Both the position numbers and the translations under genes were made by a program. A DNA stretch of 6,778 bases from assembly GCA_018608735.1 (NCBI GenBank), contig JABAYZ010000294.1:1-6778 (forward strand), read 5' to 3'. The stretch comes from Flavobacteriaceae bacterium (lineage in GTDB: Bacteria > Bacteroidota > Bacteroidia > Flavobacteriales > Flavobacteriaceae). The first letter of the stretch is position 1; each line of letters opens with the position of its first letter. The notes under the pieces are model-generated. The model worked only from the letters and a program-made list of their open reading frames with translations. It was not told where the DNA came from and did no database searches. Of this stretch, positions 1 through 6,715 are shown in pieces.

Positions 1-79
1 TTAATTTTTGAATAGGCGCTTTTCGATCTTCGGGGAGTTGATCAATGTATGCTGTTGGAGTTGTTGCAGTAGATTTCAT
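1..79 (-). CDS. DUF1801-family protein, N-terminal fragment (runs off the window)
   Basis: Only the first 26 codons are present; the gene continues past base 1. The start is the ATG at 79-77, and the fragment reads MKSTATTPTAYIDQLPEDRK followed by APIQKL. The pattern of a short polar leader, then YIDQLPEDRK and a helix start, matches the opening of DUF1801 (YdhG-like) proteins, in which 'Y-x-x-x-LPE-x-R' begins the domain. These are small cytosolic proteins without an agreed biochemical function. The gene lies 26 bp after the stop of the dehydrogenase on the same strand, so it could be the last member of the operon. No hairpin or T-run separates the two. With so little sequence the family call is reasonable but not secure. 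Confidence 0.6.
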   Translation of the reverse strand, partial: MKSTATTPTAYIDQLPEDRKAPIQKL

Positions 80-105
80 AATTCAGAACGTTTGGGGCTC
101 TAAAT

Positions 106-1041
106 TTAATGAAAATAGTTGACAATTTTATCTACGATGGTTTGCGCTAGTTTTTGGTGGCTTTCTACCGTCCATCCTGCGACATGTGGAGATAGGATGA
201 CATTGTGTGCGGAAAGCAAATACTTCAATGCGGGAGGCGTCTGGTTTGAAAACAGGGTTTCGAAAGAGGATTTTTCATATTCTAAAACATCCAATCCAGC
301 TCCTAAAATTGTTTTCGATTCAAGCGCTTCTACTAAATCTTCAGTGACTACACAACTGCCTCTAGCTGTATTTATGAGCCAAAATGGCTGTTTAAATTTA
401 TGGATAAACGTCGCATCTACCATTTGAAACGTCTGTGCGGTATGCGGCACATGAAGGCTTATAAGCTCTGCTTTTTCTTGAAGGATTTCAAGCGAAACTT
501 GTTGTGCATTTTCATCGCCAACGTGCGGCTTAATATCATAACAAAGCACCTCAACATCAAAGCCTCGTAATTTTTTTGCAAATGCTTTTCCCATATGTCC
601 ATAGCCAATAATGCCAACGGTTTTGCCGTCGAGTTCAAGCCCACGATTGGCTTCGCGTTGCCATTTGCCATCACGAACCTCACGATCTGCGGTATGCAGT
701 TTATTGAACAACGCTAGCAACATCCCTAGCGCATGCTCGCCAACCGCATTTTGATTGCCTTCCGGAGCCGCTATCAAAAGGATGTCATTTGCAGCCGCAA
801 ACGCAGTGTCAATGTTTTCTAGTCCTGCTCCCACTCGACCTATAAACTTAAGCTTGGTGGCTTTCTTTAAAAAAGCGGCATCAATACGAAATCGACTTCT
901 GATAATTATACCGTCATAGTTATGGATTTTAGCTTCTACCGCTTCTTTTGAACTCGTATAATCTTCATGATTCGTGTGTCCTAAGGCGGCTAATTGCTCG
1001 ATTAATAAGGGGTGATTGCTGTCAAGATGTAAGATGTTCAT
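106..1041 (-). CDS. D-isomer-specific 2-hydroxyacid dehydrogenase (NAD-dependent), substrate unknown
   Basis: This is a 311-residue cytosolic oxidoreductase that interconverts a D-2-hydroxyacid and its 2-oxoacid with NAD(H). The N-terminal substrate half (about 1-95) carries GRVGAGLENID at 68-78. The Rossmann core has VGIIGYGHMGKAFAKKL, with the dinucleotide loop G146-Y-G-H-M-G151. Acidic D169 after the second strand (CYDIK) favours NAD over NADP. The expected catalytic triad is present: R227 in NTARGS, E256 in GLDVLEYE, and H286 in SPHVAGWT. The length fits the short class, such as glycerate or hydroxypyruvate reductases and PGDH-like enzymes. There is no C-terminal ACT domain as in E. coli SerA. 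The ATG lies one base after the mgtE stop (TAAGATG), so translation is probably coupled. It could be a 3-phosphoglycerate dehydrogenase paralogue, but no serC or other serine gene is adjacent and the sequence does not settle the substrate. Confidence 0.93.
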   Translation of the reverse strand: MNILHLDSNHPLLIEQLAALGHTNHEDYTSSKEAVEAKIHNYDGIIIRSRFRIDAAFLKKATKLKFIGRVGAGLENIDTAFAAANDILLIAAPEGNQNAVGEHALGMLLALFNKLHTADREVRDGKWQREANRGLELDGKTVGIIGYGHMGKAFAKKLRGFDVEVLCYDIKPHVGDENAQQVSLEILQEKAELISLHVPHTAQTFQMVDATFIHKFKQPFWLINTARGSCVVTEDLVEALESKTILGAGLDVLEYEKSSFETLFSNQTPPALKYLLSAHNVILSPHVAGWTVESHQKLAQTIVDKIVNYFH

Positions 1042-1042
1042 C

Positions 1043-2413
1043 TTAAATATTTAGGATGAGTTTAGCAATTGAAAAGTAAATCAATATTCCAAAAATATCA
1101 TTGCTCGTGGTAATAAAAGGGCCTGTTGCAATGGCTGGATCAATGCCTTTTTTATGAAGGAATAATGGAATGAAAGTTCCTATGATTCCAGCTACAATAA
1201 TGACCACAACTAGGGATGATGAAATTGCTAAAGCGGTCCGAATATCTTGTTTCCAAATCCATACAAAGACAAATAAAAACAAGGCTAAAATAATGCCATT
1301 TAAGGCCGCTAAAAACATTTCTTTTATCAGTCGGGTATTGACACTGCCTCTCACCTCGTCATTTGCCAAACCTTGTACAATAATTGCTGAGGATTGAACG
1401 CCTACATTACCAGCCATCGCCGCAATTAGTGGCGTGAATAATAAAATTAACGGAAAGTCTTCGATGATGGTTTCAAAACCACCCATAATCACTGCAGCAC
1501 CAACTCCACCAAGCAGGCCTAAAAACAGCCATGGTAACCGAGCTCGCGTTAAATCGAGTATACTATCTTCGGCATCAACATCTTGCGTAATACCCGCTGC
1601 TAATTGGTAATCTTTTTCGGCTTCTTCAATAATAACATCAACAATGTCATCAATGGTTATACGCCCTAAAAGCTCCTTATCATCATTAATGACGGGAATG
1701 GCTTCTAAATCGTATTTTGCCATCAACTTAGCCACTTCTTCCGCATCCTCATCTACATGAACAGAGTCTACTTTTGGAATATAGATGTCTTTAATTTTAT
1801 CGTCATTATTAGCAATTAAAAGGTCTTTTAAGGATAAACGTCCGATTAATTTTTCATTTCTGGTCACCACATAAATGGAGTGTACACGCTTAACGTCTTT
1901 GGCTTGTGCTCGAATTTTTCTTAAACAGCCCGCAACGGTCCAAGTTTCATAAACTTTAACCAATTCTTTTGCCATCAATCCACCAGCAGTATCTTCGTCG
2001 TAAGTCAGCAATTCTTGAATATCCGCCACCAGTTCTTTATCGTCCATTTGGGCGATTACTTTTTGCTTACGCTCTGGGGATAGATCTGCTAATACATCGG
2101 CGGCATCATCAGAATCAAGCTCCTGAACTTCTTCCGCAATTTCTTTTACAGAAAGATTTTTCAGTACTTTTTCGCGAACATCATCTTCCAATTCTGCTAG
2201 AATATCAGCAGTGGTTTCGCTATCTAAAAGTTTAATAATATAGGTAGCTTGATCTAAATTTAGATCATCCAGAATTTCAGCAATATCCGCATAATGCACG
2301 TCTTGGAGGTGTTCCAAAATAGCCTTATCGTCCTTTAAATCTATGAACCCATTAAGGGCCTCAATTAAGGCGTCGGTGATCTCAAAAGGGATATGTTCCT
2401 TAGTGTTTTCCAA
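1043..2413 (-). CDS. mgtE: Magnesium channel/transporter MgtE
   Basis: This inner-membrane protein of 456 residues forms a homodimeric Mg2+ channel gated by cytosolic Mg2+. The domains are in canonical order. An acidic N domain of helical repeats covers about 1-135 (DIAEILDDLN, SDDAADVLADLS). The linker YDEDTAGGLM is at 138-147. Two CBS domains cover about 148-205 and 210-265. A plug-helix region (about 268-290) leads into five membrane helices from about 293 to 454. R292-L-P-W starts TM1, MAGNVGVQSSA is at 333-343, and DPAIATGPFITTSNDIFG is at 425-442. D439 aligns by eye with the pore Mg2+-binding Asp of the Thermus protein (D432). The start is TTG at 2413-2411: no ATG or GTG occurs in frame between it and the upstream in-frame stop, and the next internal Met is residue 123, inside the N domain. 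The gene begins 2 bp after the rsmA stop, which leaves no room for an Mg2+ riboswitch leader of its own. Acidic patches in the N and CBS domains imply normal Mg2+ gating. Confidence 0.96.
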   Translation of the reverse strand: MENTKEHIPFEITDALIEALNGFIDLKDDKAILEHLQDVHYADIAEILDDLNLDQATYIIKLLDSETTADILAELEDDVREKVLKNLSVKEIAEEVQELDSDDAADVLADLSPERKQKVIAQMDDKELVADIQELLTYDEDTAGGLMAKELVKVYETWTVAGCLRKIRAQAKDVKRVHSIYVVTRNEKLIGRLSLKDLLIANNDDKIKDIYIPKVDSVHVDEDAEEVAKLMAKYDLEAIPVINDDKELLGRITIDDIVDVIIEEAEKDYQLAAGITQDVDAEDSILDLTRARLPWLFLGLLGGVGAAVIMGGFETIIEDFPLILLFTPLIAAMAGNVGVQSSAIIVQGLANDEVRGSVNTRLIKEMFLAALNGIILALFLFVFVWIWKQDIRTALAISSSLVVVIIVAGIIGTFIPLFLHKKGIDPAIATGPFITTSNDIFGILIYFSIAKLILNI

Positions 2414-2418
2414 AATTA
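2411..2418 (-). promoter_or_regulatory. rsmA stop / mgtE TTG start junction
   Basis: The minus strand reads TAATTTTG: the TAA stop of rsmA, two bases, then TTG as the only plausible standard initiator of mgtE. Upstream in the mgtE frame there are only ATT and ATA codons before a stop (TAG at 2476-2474). There is no purine-rich ribosome-binding site, which is normal for Bacteroidota. The arrangement suggests initiation by ribosomes that have just finished rsmA (termination-reinitiation). An ATT start one codon upstream (2416-2414) cannot be excluded. Confidence 0.6.
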
Positions 2419-3198
2419 ACTTGGGTATTGATCGGTTTCTATTGCTAATGTCAATTCTATAAACGCCGCAACACTAAGTTGCTCTGGGCGCTTGTCAAAG
2501 ATAGTATTTGCTTTTAGATTATCCGATAAATTATAGATTTTTAAACTATTCCTTAAGGTTTTTCGGCGTTGTTGAAATGCAGATTTGACCACTTTAAAAA
2601 ATAAGTTCTCATCACAGGCTAAAGAATAATTCGCTTTTCTTGTGAGGCGTAAAACACCAGATTCCACTTTTGGAGGAGGAATAAATACCGAAGGTGGTAC
2701 CGTAAACAAATACTCAGCCTCGTAAAACGCTTGCACTAGCACAGATAAAATACCATAGACTTTACTGCCTTCTTTTTCACAAATACGCTGTGCCACTTCT
2801 TTTTGAAACATCCCCGAAAATTCAGGAATTTGAGCTCTATTTTCTAAGGTTCTAAATACAATCTGGGTTGATATGTTGTAAGGAAAATTTCCAATGATTG
2901 CAAAAGGACGCGTTCCAAAAGTGTTGCTAAAATCATATTTCAGGACATTTTCTTGAATAATACGAGGCGCGAGGTTTAAAAAATTTGCTTGTAAGTATTC
3001 TACAGATTCTGGATCAATTTCAATGGCATGTGTTATGATCGGTTTTTCTAAAATGTACTTGGTCAAAACGCCCATCCCAGGCCCAATTTCCAAAACATCT
3101 GCATACCCTTCAAGCGTAAGCGTGTCTGCGATCTGCTTCGCAATCATTTCATCATTAAGAAAATGCTGTCCTAAGTATTTTTTTGGTTTTACAATCAT
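2416..3198 (-). CDS. rsmA: 16S rRNA (adenine1518-N6/adenine1519-N6)-dimethyltransferase RsmA (KsgA)
   Basis: This 260-residue cytosolic enzyme uses S-adenosylmethionine to dimethylate the two adjacent adenines in the helix 45 loop of 16S rRNA, a late step and checkpoint in 30S maturation. The family signatures run in order: KKYLGQHFL at 6-14, SAM motif I EIGPGMGVLT at 37-46, acidic E60/D62 at the end of strand 2, catalytic motif NFPYNIS at 104-110, FQKEVAQR at 131-138, and FIPPPKVES at 172-180. The C-terminal helical domain holds FQQRRKTLRNSL at 208-219 and RPEQLSVAAF at 237-246. The F in NFPYNIS replaces the usual L, a variant I associate with Bacteroidota; the N, P and Y that matter for catalysis are intact. 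The length is slightly below that of the E. coli enzyme (273). The ATG abuts the DUF4286 stop with no gap (TAGATG), so the two genes are probably translationally coupled. Confidence 0.98.
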   Translation of the reverse strand: MIVKPKKYLGQHFLNDEMIAKQIADTLTLEGYADVLEIGPGMGVLTKYILEKPIITHAIEIDPESVEYLQANFLNLAPRIIQENVLKYDFSNTFGTRPFAIIGNFPYNISTQIVFRTLENRAQIPEFSGMFQKEVAQRICEKEGSKVYGILSVLVQAFYEAEYLFTVPPSVFIPPPKVESGVLRLTRKANYSLACDENLFFKVVKSAFQQRRKTLRNSLKIYNLSDNLKANTIFDKRPEQLSVAAFIELTLAIETDQYPS

Positions 3199-3522
3199 CT
3201 AGTGTGAGGTTACAGTATATTCATCAATCCATTCTAATTCCGTTCTAAAGGCCAACATTTTGTTGGAAAATTTCTTTGTTTCTTCCGCTTGAAAATCTGC
3301 TGCATACTGTTGATAATAGGATTCCAAAGCTTCTTTTGAGTGGGCTAAATATTGAATTGAATACGTCAATCCTCCCATAGACTCTTCTACCAAAACCTTG
3401 GTAAAGGTGGCTTTTATAAAAAACCCTGTGGCAAGAATTTTTGGAATATGATGTTTAATCCACACCAACCATTCGTCATGAATACTGTCATCAATATTGG
3501 TGGTTACGCTATAAATTATCAT
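3199..3522 (-). CDS. DUF4286-family protein
   Basis: This is a small soluble protein of 107 residues with no signal peptide or membrane segment. The pattern MIIYSVTTNIDDSIHDEWLV at the N-terminus, then W-x-x-x-HIPKILATGFF, VLVEESMGGLTYSIQY, and a C-terminal KFSNKMLAFRTELEWID, is what I recognise as DUF4286, a family common in Bacteroidota. The predicted layout (strand, helix, strand, strand, helix, strand) resembles a ferredoxin-like dimeric alpha/beta barrel, but that fold is my reading of the pattern. No catalytic residues are evident. The start ATG at 3522-3520 follows the TPR stop by 18 bp, and its own stop TAG is contiguous with the rsmA ATG. The tight pairing suggests a role tied to RsmA expression or ribosome maturation. 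That is inference, and the function is unknown. Confidence 0.9.
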   Translation of the reverse strand: MIIYSVTTNIDDSIHDEWLVWIKHHIPKILATGFFIKATFTKVLVEESMGGLTYSIQYLAHSKEALESYYQQYAADFQAEETKKFSNKMLAFRTELEWIDEYTVTSH

Positions 3523-3540
3523 TGGTTAATTGTATTAGTA

Positions 3541-5322
3541 TTAATTGATGGTGTCCCCTCTTAGTATTCGATACTGTTTTCGAGCGTCAACAAAATGAAT
3601 ACTATCTTCGTGGTTAAAGATAATCGTTTCATAGTTAAGCTTTGCTTTCTCTATTCGGTTTAATTGGATTCTGTATAATTCAGCGAGGTAAAAATAGGCG
3701 TCATCTACCAAAATATCGTCTTTGTAATCTGTTATGATTCGTAAATAATTGGCTTCTGCATTAGAAAACTTTTGTTGCGACTCATATAATTGAGCTTGCA
3801 CAAATAACGTTTGATCAATAATAGGGTCTGTTTTATGGTTTTCAAGAATGGTTTCTAAAACGTCAATGGCTTCAGTTGGTTTATTTTGAATACGCAACAA
3901 CTCAGCTTTGGCATATAACCTCAAAGCCGTATGAAGAGAATCTCCTGTTTTATGGTCAGAAATCAATAATTGTAATTCCAAAGCATCATTAGCCGTAAGT
4001 TGGGAAGTGGATGACTTGAGTACTTTTAACTGTGTTTCGGCCCAATCAAAATCACCTTTATAATAGCTTGTTTTAGCCGCTTTGAAACGCGCCTCTTGAG
4101 CTAAAGTACTGTTTTTAACGCGCATCTGAACTTGAGTATAATAGATTAGTGCCTGATTAAACTTATTTTGTGTTACTAAAATGTCAGCTAGTTTTAGTTT
4201 TAATGTTGAAGAAGCTAAATCCGTCAAATTTGCTTTTAAGGCCCTTTTTAAAAATGTGATCGCAGCCTGTGAATTGTACTCATAAAAAGCTAAAAACTCA
4301 GCGTAGGACAGCTGTAATTCGATAGTTTGAACACCCAGTTTATACGTCTCCAATAAGTTTTCATAAGTATTTTTAATTGCTTTATACGCCCCGCTTTCAG
4401 ACTGTTCCAATTGAAGCTCCAAGCGTTGAGTATTGGCTTGAATAAGCAACCGTGTGTCTGTAACATTGTCAATTATAAACTCAAAAACAGCCAGAGCGGT
4501 ATCATACGATTTTTCTTCCTTTGTCAACAAGGCCAAGTTGATTAAACCCTGTAAGGATTCTGGCATACGTCTAAAAATTGCCTTCTCTTGTATAAAGGCT
4601 TTTTTGTAGTCTTTTTGTTGGACATAAAGCCAACTCAACCATTGGTTCCATAGGGTATCGGGTGTAGATTGTAGTTTTTTTAACAATACATTTTTAAACA
4701 ACTGATTATAAGGAGCACTCGCATCTTCCGAGATAAACTCTGAAAGTAAATGCTTCACTTGATTTATATAAAGCGGGGTGGACTCCACATAATCAAGGTA
4801 CCGTTCCATCATTTTTTGGATGTTCTGTTGTACGCCATATAAGCTGGCTAATTGATAATAAAATGCTGGATTGGGCGCGAGTTCTAAACCTAGTTCGTAG
4901 GCTTCAATGGCTTCTTCGATACGTGAATGTTCCTCAAAACGTTGTGCTACTACATAGACATAATTGGGCTGTGTTTTAATCTGTTGTATAGCCTTTTCAT
5001 AATTCAGCTCAGCCTCAGTCAATTGATTTTGAAGTTGGTAGTTATAGCCCAACTCAACCAAATATTGTGGATTATTAGAGTACTTAAGTTGTGTTTGAAT
5101 TTCTTTTTGAGCCGAATCAAATTGACTAAGTTGTTGATGACATTCAATCACTTTGAGGCTGTAATAGGAATTGGAGCGTTGGCCGTTGAGTAGTTTTTGA
5201 TAAAGTGTTAATGCTTTTTTAAATTCTCCATTTTTAAAGTAAGTATTGGCCGAGCCCGGATCGACCTGAGCTGAGGCCACTAAGCAAAAAATACTAAAAA
5301 AAAGATAAACGATCGACTTCAT
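3541..5322 (-). CDS. Secreted tetratricopeptide-repeat protein
   Basis: This protein of 593 residues is probably exported to the periplasm. The chosen start is the ATG at 5322-5320, because it opens directly onto a signal peptide: MKS, a hydrophobic core IVYLFFSIFCLVA, and a likely signal peptidase I site after ASA (about residue 18). The ATG at 5355 would add 11 residues (MYIYYIYKNSL) ahead of the signal and is less likely. Cys13 has no lipobox, so it is not an obvious lipoprotein. The rest is almost entirely helical and repeat-like. Recognisable TPR units include about 25-45 (ANTYFKNGEFKKALTLYQKL), 88-113, 120-150 (RIEEAIEAYELGLELAP), 411-446 (KAAKTSYYKGDFDWAETQLK), 505-533 and 540-575; the last ones resemble YbgF/BamD-type repeats. 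No enzymatic domain is visible. It is probably a scaffold or partner-binding protein of the envelope, partner unknown. It lies 51 bp after serS and 18 bp before the DUF4286 gene. Confidence 0.88.
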   Translation of the reverse strand: MKSIVYLFFSIFCLVASAQVDPGSANTYFKNGEFKKALTLYQKLLNGQRSNSYYSLKVIECHQQLSQFDSAQKEIQTQLKYSNNPQYLVELGYNYQLQNQLTEAELNYEKAIQQIKTQPNYVYVVAQRFEEHSRIEEAIEAYELGLELAPNPAFYYQLASLYGVQQNIQKMMERYLDYVESTPLYINQVKHLLSEFISEDASAPYNQLFKNVLLKKLQSTPDTLWNQWLSWLYVQQKDYKKAFIQEKAIFRRMPESLQGLINLALLTKEEKSYDTALAVFEFIIDNVTDTRLLIQANTQRLELQLEQSESGAYKAIKNTYENLLETYKLGVQTIELQLSYAEFLAFYEYNSQAAITFLKRALKANLTDLASSTLKLKLADILVTQNKFNQALIYYTQVQMRVKNSTLAQEARFKAAKTSYYKGDFDWAETQLKVLKSSTSQLTANDALELQLLISDHKTGDSLHTALRLYAKAELLRIQNKPTEAIDVLETILENHKTDPIIDQTLFVQAQLYESQQKFSNAEANYLRIITDYKDDILVDDAYFYLAELYRIQLNRIEKAKLNYETIIFNHEDSIHFVDARKQYRILRGDTIN

Positions 5323-5373
5323 CAAGGAGTTTTTGTAAATATAATAAATGTACACACACCGATCGAGTACGAA

Positions 5374-6645
5374 TTAATCAATCATCGAAAAGCCTGTATA
5401 GGGTACTAACACTTCTGGAATTTGAATCCCAGCATCGGTTTGATAGTTTTCCAAAATCCCCGCTAATACACGTGGTAATGCCAATGAACTCCCGTTCAAG
5501 GTGTGTGCCAATTCGGATTTTCCTTCGTTATTTTTAAAACGTAATTTTAAGCGGTTAGCTTGAAACGTTTCAAAATTAGAGATTGAAGATATTTCTAACC
5601 AGCGGTCTTGTGCTGTTGAAAAAACTTCAAAATCATAGGTCAACGCAGCAGTAAATCCTAAATCTCCAGCACAGAGTTTCAGAATTCTGTAAGGTAATTT
5701 TAAGTCTTCTAATATTGCTTTCACGTGTTCCACCATACCATCAAGAGCTTCATACGATTTAGAGGGGTGCTCCACTCGCAGAATTTCTACTTTATCAAAC
5801 TGATGTAATCGATTTAAACCGCGGACATGGGCGCCATAACTTCCTGCTTCTCGTCGAAAACAAGGCGTATAGGCCGTAAGTCGTTTTGGAAGGTCATTTT
5901 CTTGCAATAAAACATCTCTAAAGATATTAGTAGCTGGCACTTCGGCTGTTGGAATCAAGTATAAATCATCTGCAGTAACATGATACATTTGCCCTTCTTT
6001 ATCAGGCAATTGTCCGGTGCCGTAGCCCGAGGCTTCGTTGACCAAATGCGGCACTTGAATTTCGTCATAGCCTGCAGCAGTATTTTTATCTAAAAAATAA
6101 TTAATTAACGCGCGTTGTAAACGCGCCCCTTTGCCTTTATATACTGGAAATCCAGCACCCGTAATTTTATTCCCCAATTCAAAATCAATGATGTCATACT
6201 TTTTGGCGAGTTCCCAATGTGGCATGGCATTTTTAGAAAGTGTTGGAACAGTTCCTGCACGGAAAATCTCTTCATTATCATCTTCTGATGTTCCAACAGG
6301 AACAATCGCATTTGGAAGATTAGGAATTTTATATAATAAGGTCTGCAGTGCTTCTGCTGTAGTATTAAGTTCTTCAGAAAGCAATGCTTTAGCGTCTTTT
6401 AACTCCGCTGTTTTCTGTTTAAATTCATTAGCTTTTTGAGCCTGTCCAGATTTAAATAACTCACCTATTTCTTTAGAAATCCCGTTTAGTTCTGAAGAAA
6501 TTGTATCCACCTGCGTTTGAAGCCCTCTACGAGATTCATCGTGTTTTATCACGGCATCAATCAGTGTTTTGGCATCGCTTGTGCGTTTGCTTAAACGCTC
6601 TATGACTTCTGCTTGGTGATTTCTTATGTAAGATACTTGTAACAT
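5374..6645 (-). CDS. serS: Seryl-tRNA synthetase
   Basis: This 423-residue class II aminoacyl-tRNA synthetase joins serine to tRNA-Ser (and to tRNA-Sec where present) through a seryl-adenylate; it acts as a cytosolic homodimer. Residues about 1-105 form the N-terminal arm, with MLQVSYIRNHQAEVIERL and then a long heptad-rich antiparallel coiled coil (about 28-103) that grips the long variable arm of the tRNA. The catalytic core has motif 1 around 165-190 (GARLQRALINYFLD), the TAEVP loop at 233-237, motif 2 with FRREAGSYGAHVRGL at 263-277 followed by HQFDKVE, and motif 3 with LNGSSLALPR at 383-392 followed by ILENYQ. The motif 3 arginine (R392) is present; SSLALPR replaces the GLAVGR form of E. 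coli, which I take as a lineage variant. The start at 6645 was chosen over the ATG at 6690 because family members begin with M-L-x-V-x-x-I-R; the extra 15 residues would be untypical. No T-box or other leader structure is seen upstream. Confidence 0.98.
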   Translation of the reverse strand: MLQVSYIRNHQAEVIERLSKRTSDAKTLIDAVIKHDESRRGLQTQVDTISSELNGISKEIGELFKSGQAQKANEFKQKTAELKDAKALLSEELNTTAEALQTLLYKIPNLPNAIVPVGTSEDDNEEIFRAGTVPTLSKNAMPHWELAKKYDIIDFELGNKITGAGFPVYKGKGARLQRALINYFLDKNTAAGYDEIQVPHLVNEASGYGTGQLPDKEGQMYHVTADDLYLIPTAEVPATNIFRDVLLQENDLPKRLTAYTPCFRREAGSYGAHVRGLNRLHQFDKVEILRVEHPSKSYEALDGMVEHVKAILEDLKLPYRILKLCAGDLGFTAALTYDFEVFSTAQDRWLEISSISNFETFQANRLKLRFKNNEGKSELAHTLNGSSLALPRVLAGILENYQTDAGIQIPEVLVPYTGFSMID

Positions 6646-6663
6646 GGTGATTATTTTAAGTGG

Positions 6664-6691
6664 TAAATTTAAACATTTAGAATAAAACAAG
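6664..6691 (-). promoter_or_regulatory. Possible serS promoter (weak match to the Bacteroidota -33/-7 consensus)
   Basis: The 70-bp gap between the upstream stop (6716) and the serS ATG (6645) is the largest in the window and is strongly AT-rich. On the minus strand it contains TAAATTTA (6671-6664), a 7 of 8 match to the TAnnTTTG -7 element of Bacteroidota primary sigma factors. CTTG (6691-6688) lies upstream as a possible -33 element. The spacing between them is 16 bases, shorter than the usual 19-21, so the match is weak and could be chance in AT-rich DNA. An imperfect 6-bp stem (TAAAAC/GTTTTA, 6683-6702) overlaps it. Confidence 0.22.
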
Positions 6692-6715
6692 AATTGGTTT
6701 TAGGTCTAAATTGAA

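Noticed and set aside
119..427. Plus-strand open frame of about 100 codons opposite the dehydrogenase
   Set aside because: It lies wholly antisense to a well-supported gene, has no recognisable motifs and low-complexity composition. It is a shadow of the minus-strand coding frame. The same applies to plus-strand frames at 1170-1397, 1969-2235, 4927-5193 and 6131-6439.
459..683. Minus-strand open frame overlapping the dehydrogenase in another frame
   Set aside because: It is a frame-shifted reading of the same coding DNA with no family pattern. The minus-strand frames at 4290-4472 (inside the TPR gene) and 6105-6311 (inside serS) are rejected for the same reason.
2414..2476. Mg2+-sensing riboswitch (M-box type) ahead of mgtE
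   Set aside because: The DNA directly before mgtE is the rsmA coding region, with only 2 bp between genes, and no riboswitch-like structure is evident.
5337..5344. TATATTTA on the minus strand before the TPR gene as a -7 promoter element
   Set aside because: It resembles TAnnTTTG in part, but there is no TTTG at the proper distance upstream. The 51-bp gap is AT-rich enough for a chance match.
5323..5355. Upstream ATG at 5355 as the start of the TPR protein
   Set aside because: It would place MYIYYIYKNSL before the Lys-led hydrophobic signal peptide. The ATG at 5322 gives a standard signal peptide.
5310..5365. Two CGATCG palindromes (5310-5315 and 5360-5365) flanking the start of the TPR gene
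   Set aside because: The six-base palindromes are short, one lies inside coding sequence, and nothing else around them is shared. Likely coincidence.
6646..6690. Upstream ATG at 6690 as the start of serS
   Set aside because: It adds 15 residues not seen in the family; SerRS proteins start at the M-L-x-V-x-x-I-R element encoded from 6645. The stretch is better read as leader DNA.
6683..6702. AT-rich inverted repeat (TAAAAC/GTTTTA) in the gap before serS as a terminator for the upstream gene
   Set aside because: The stem is only 6 bp with a single C-G pair and an 8-base loop, and no clean T-run follows on the minus strand. It is too weak to call.
6646..6715. T-box or other tRNA-sensing leader before serS
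   Set aside because: The gap is 70 bp, too short for a T-box leader, and no T-box sequence or specifier hairpin is visible.
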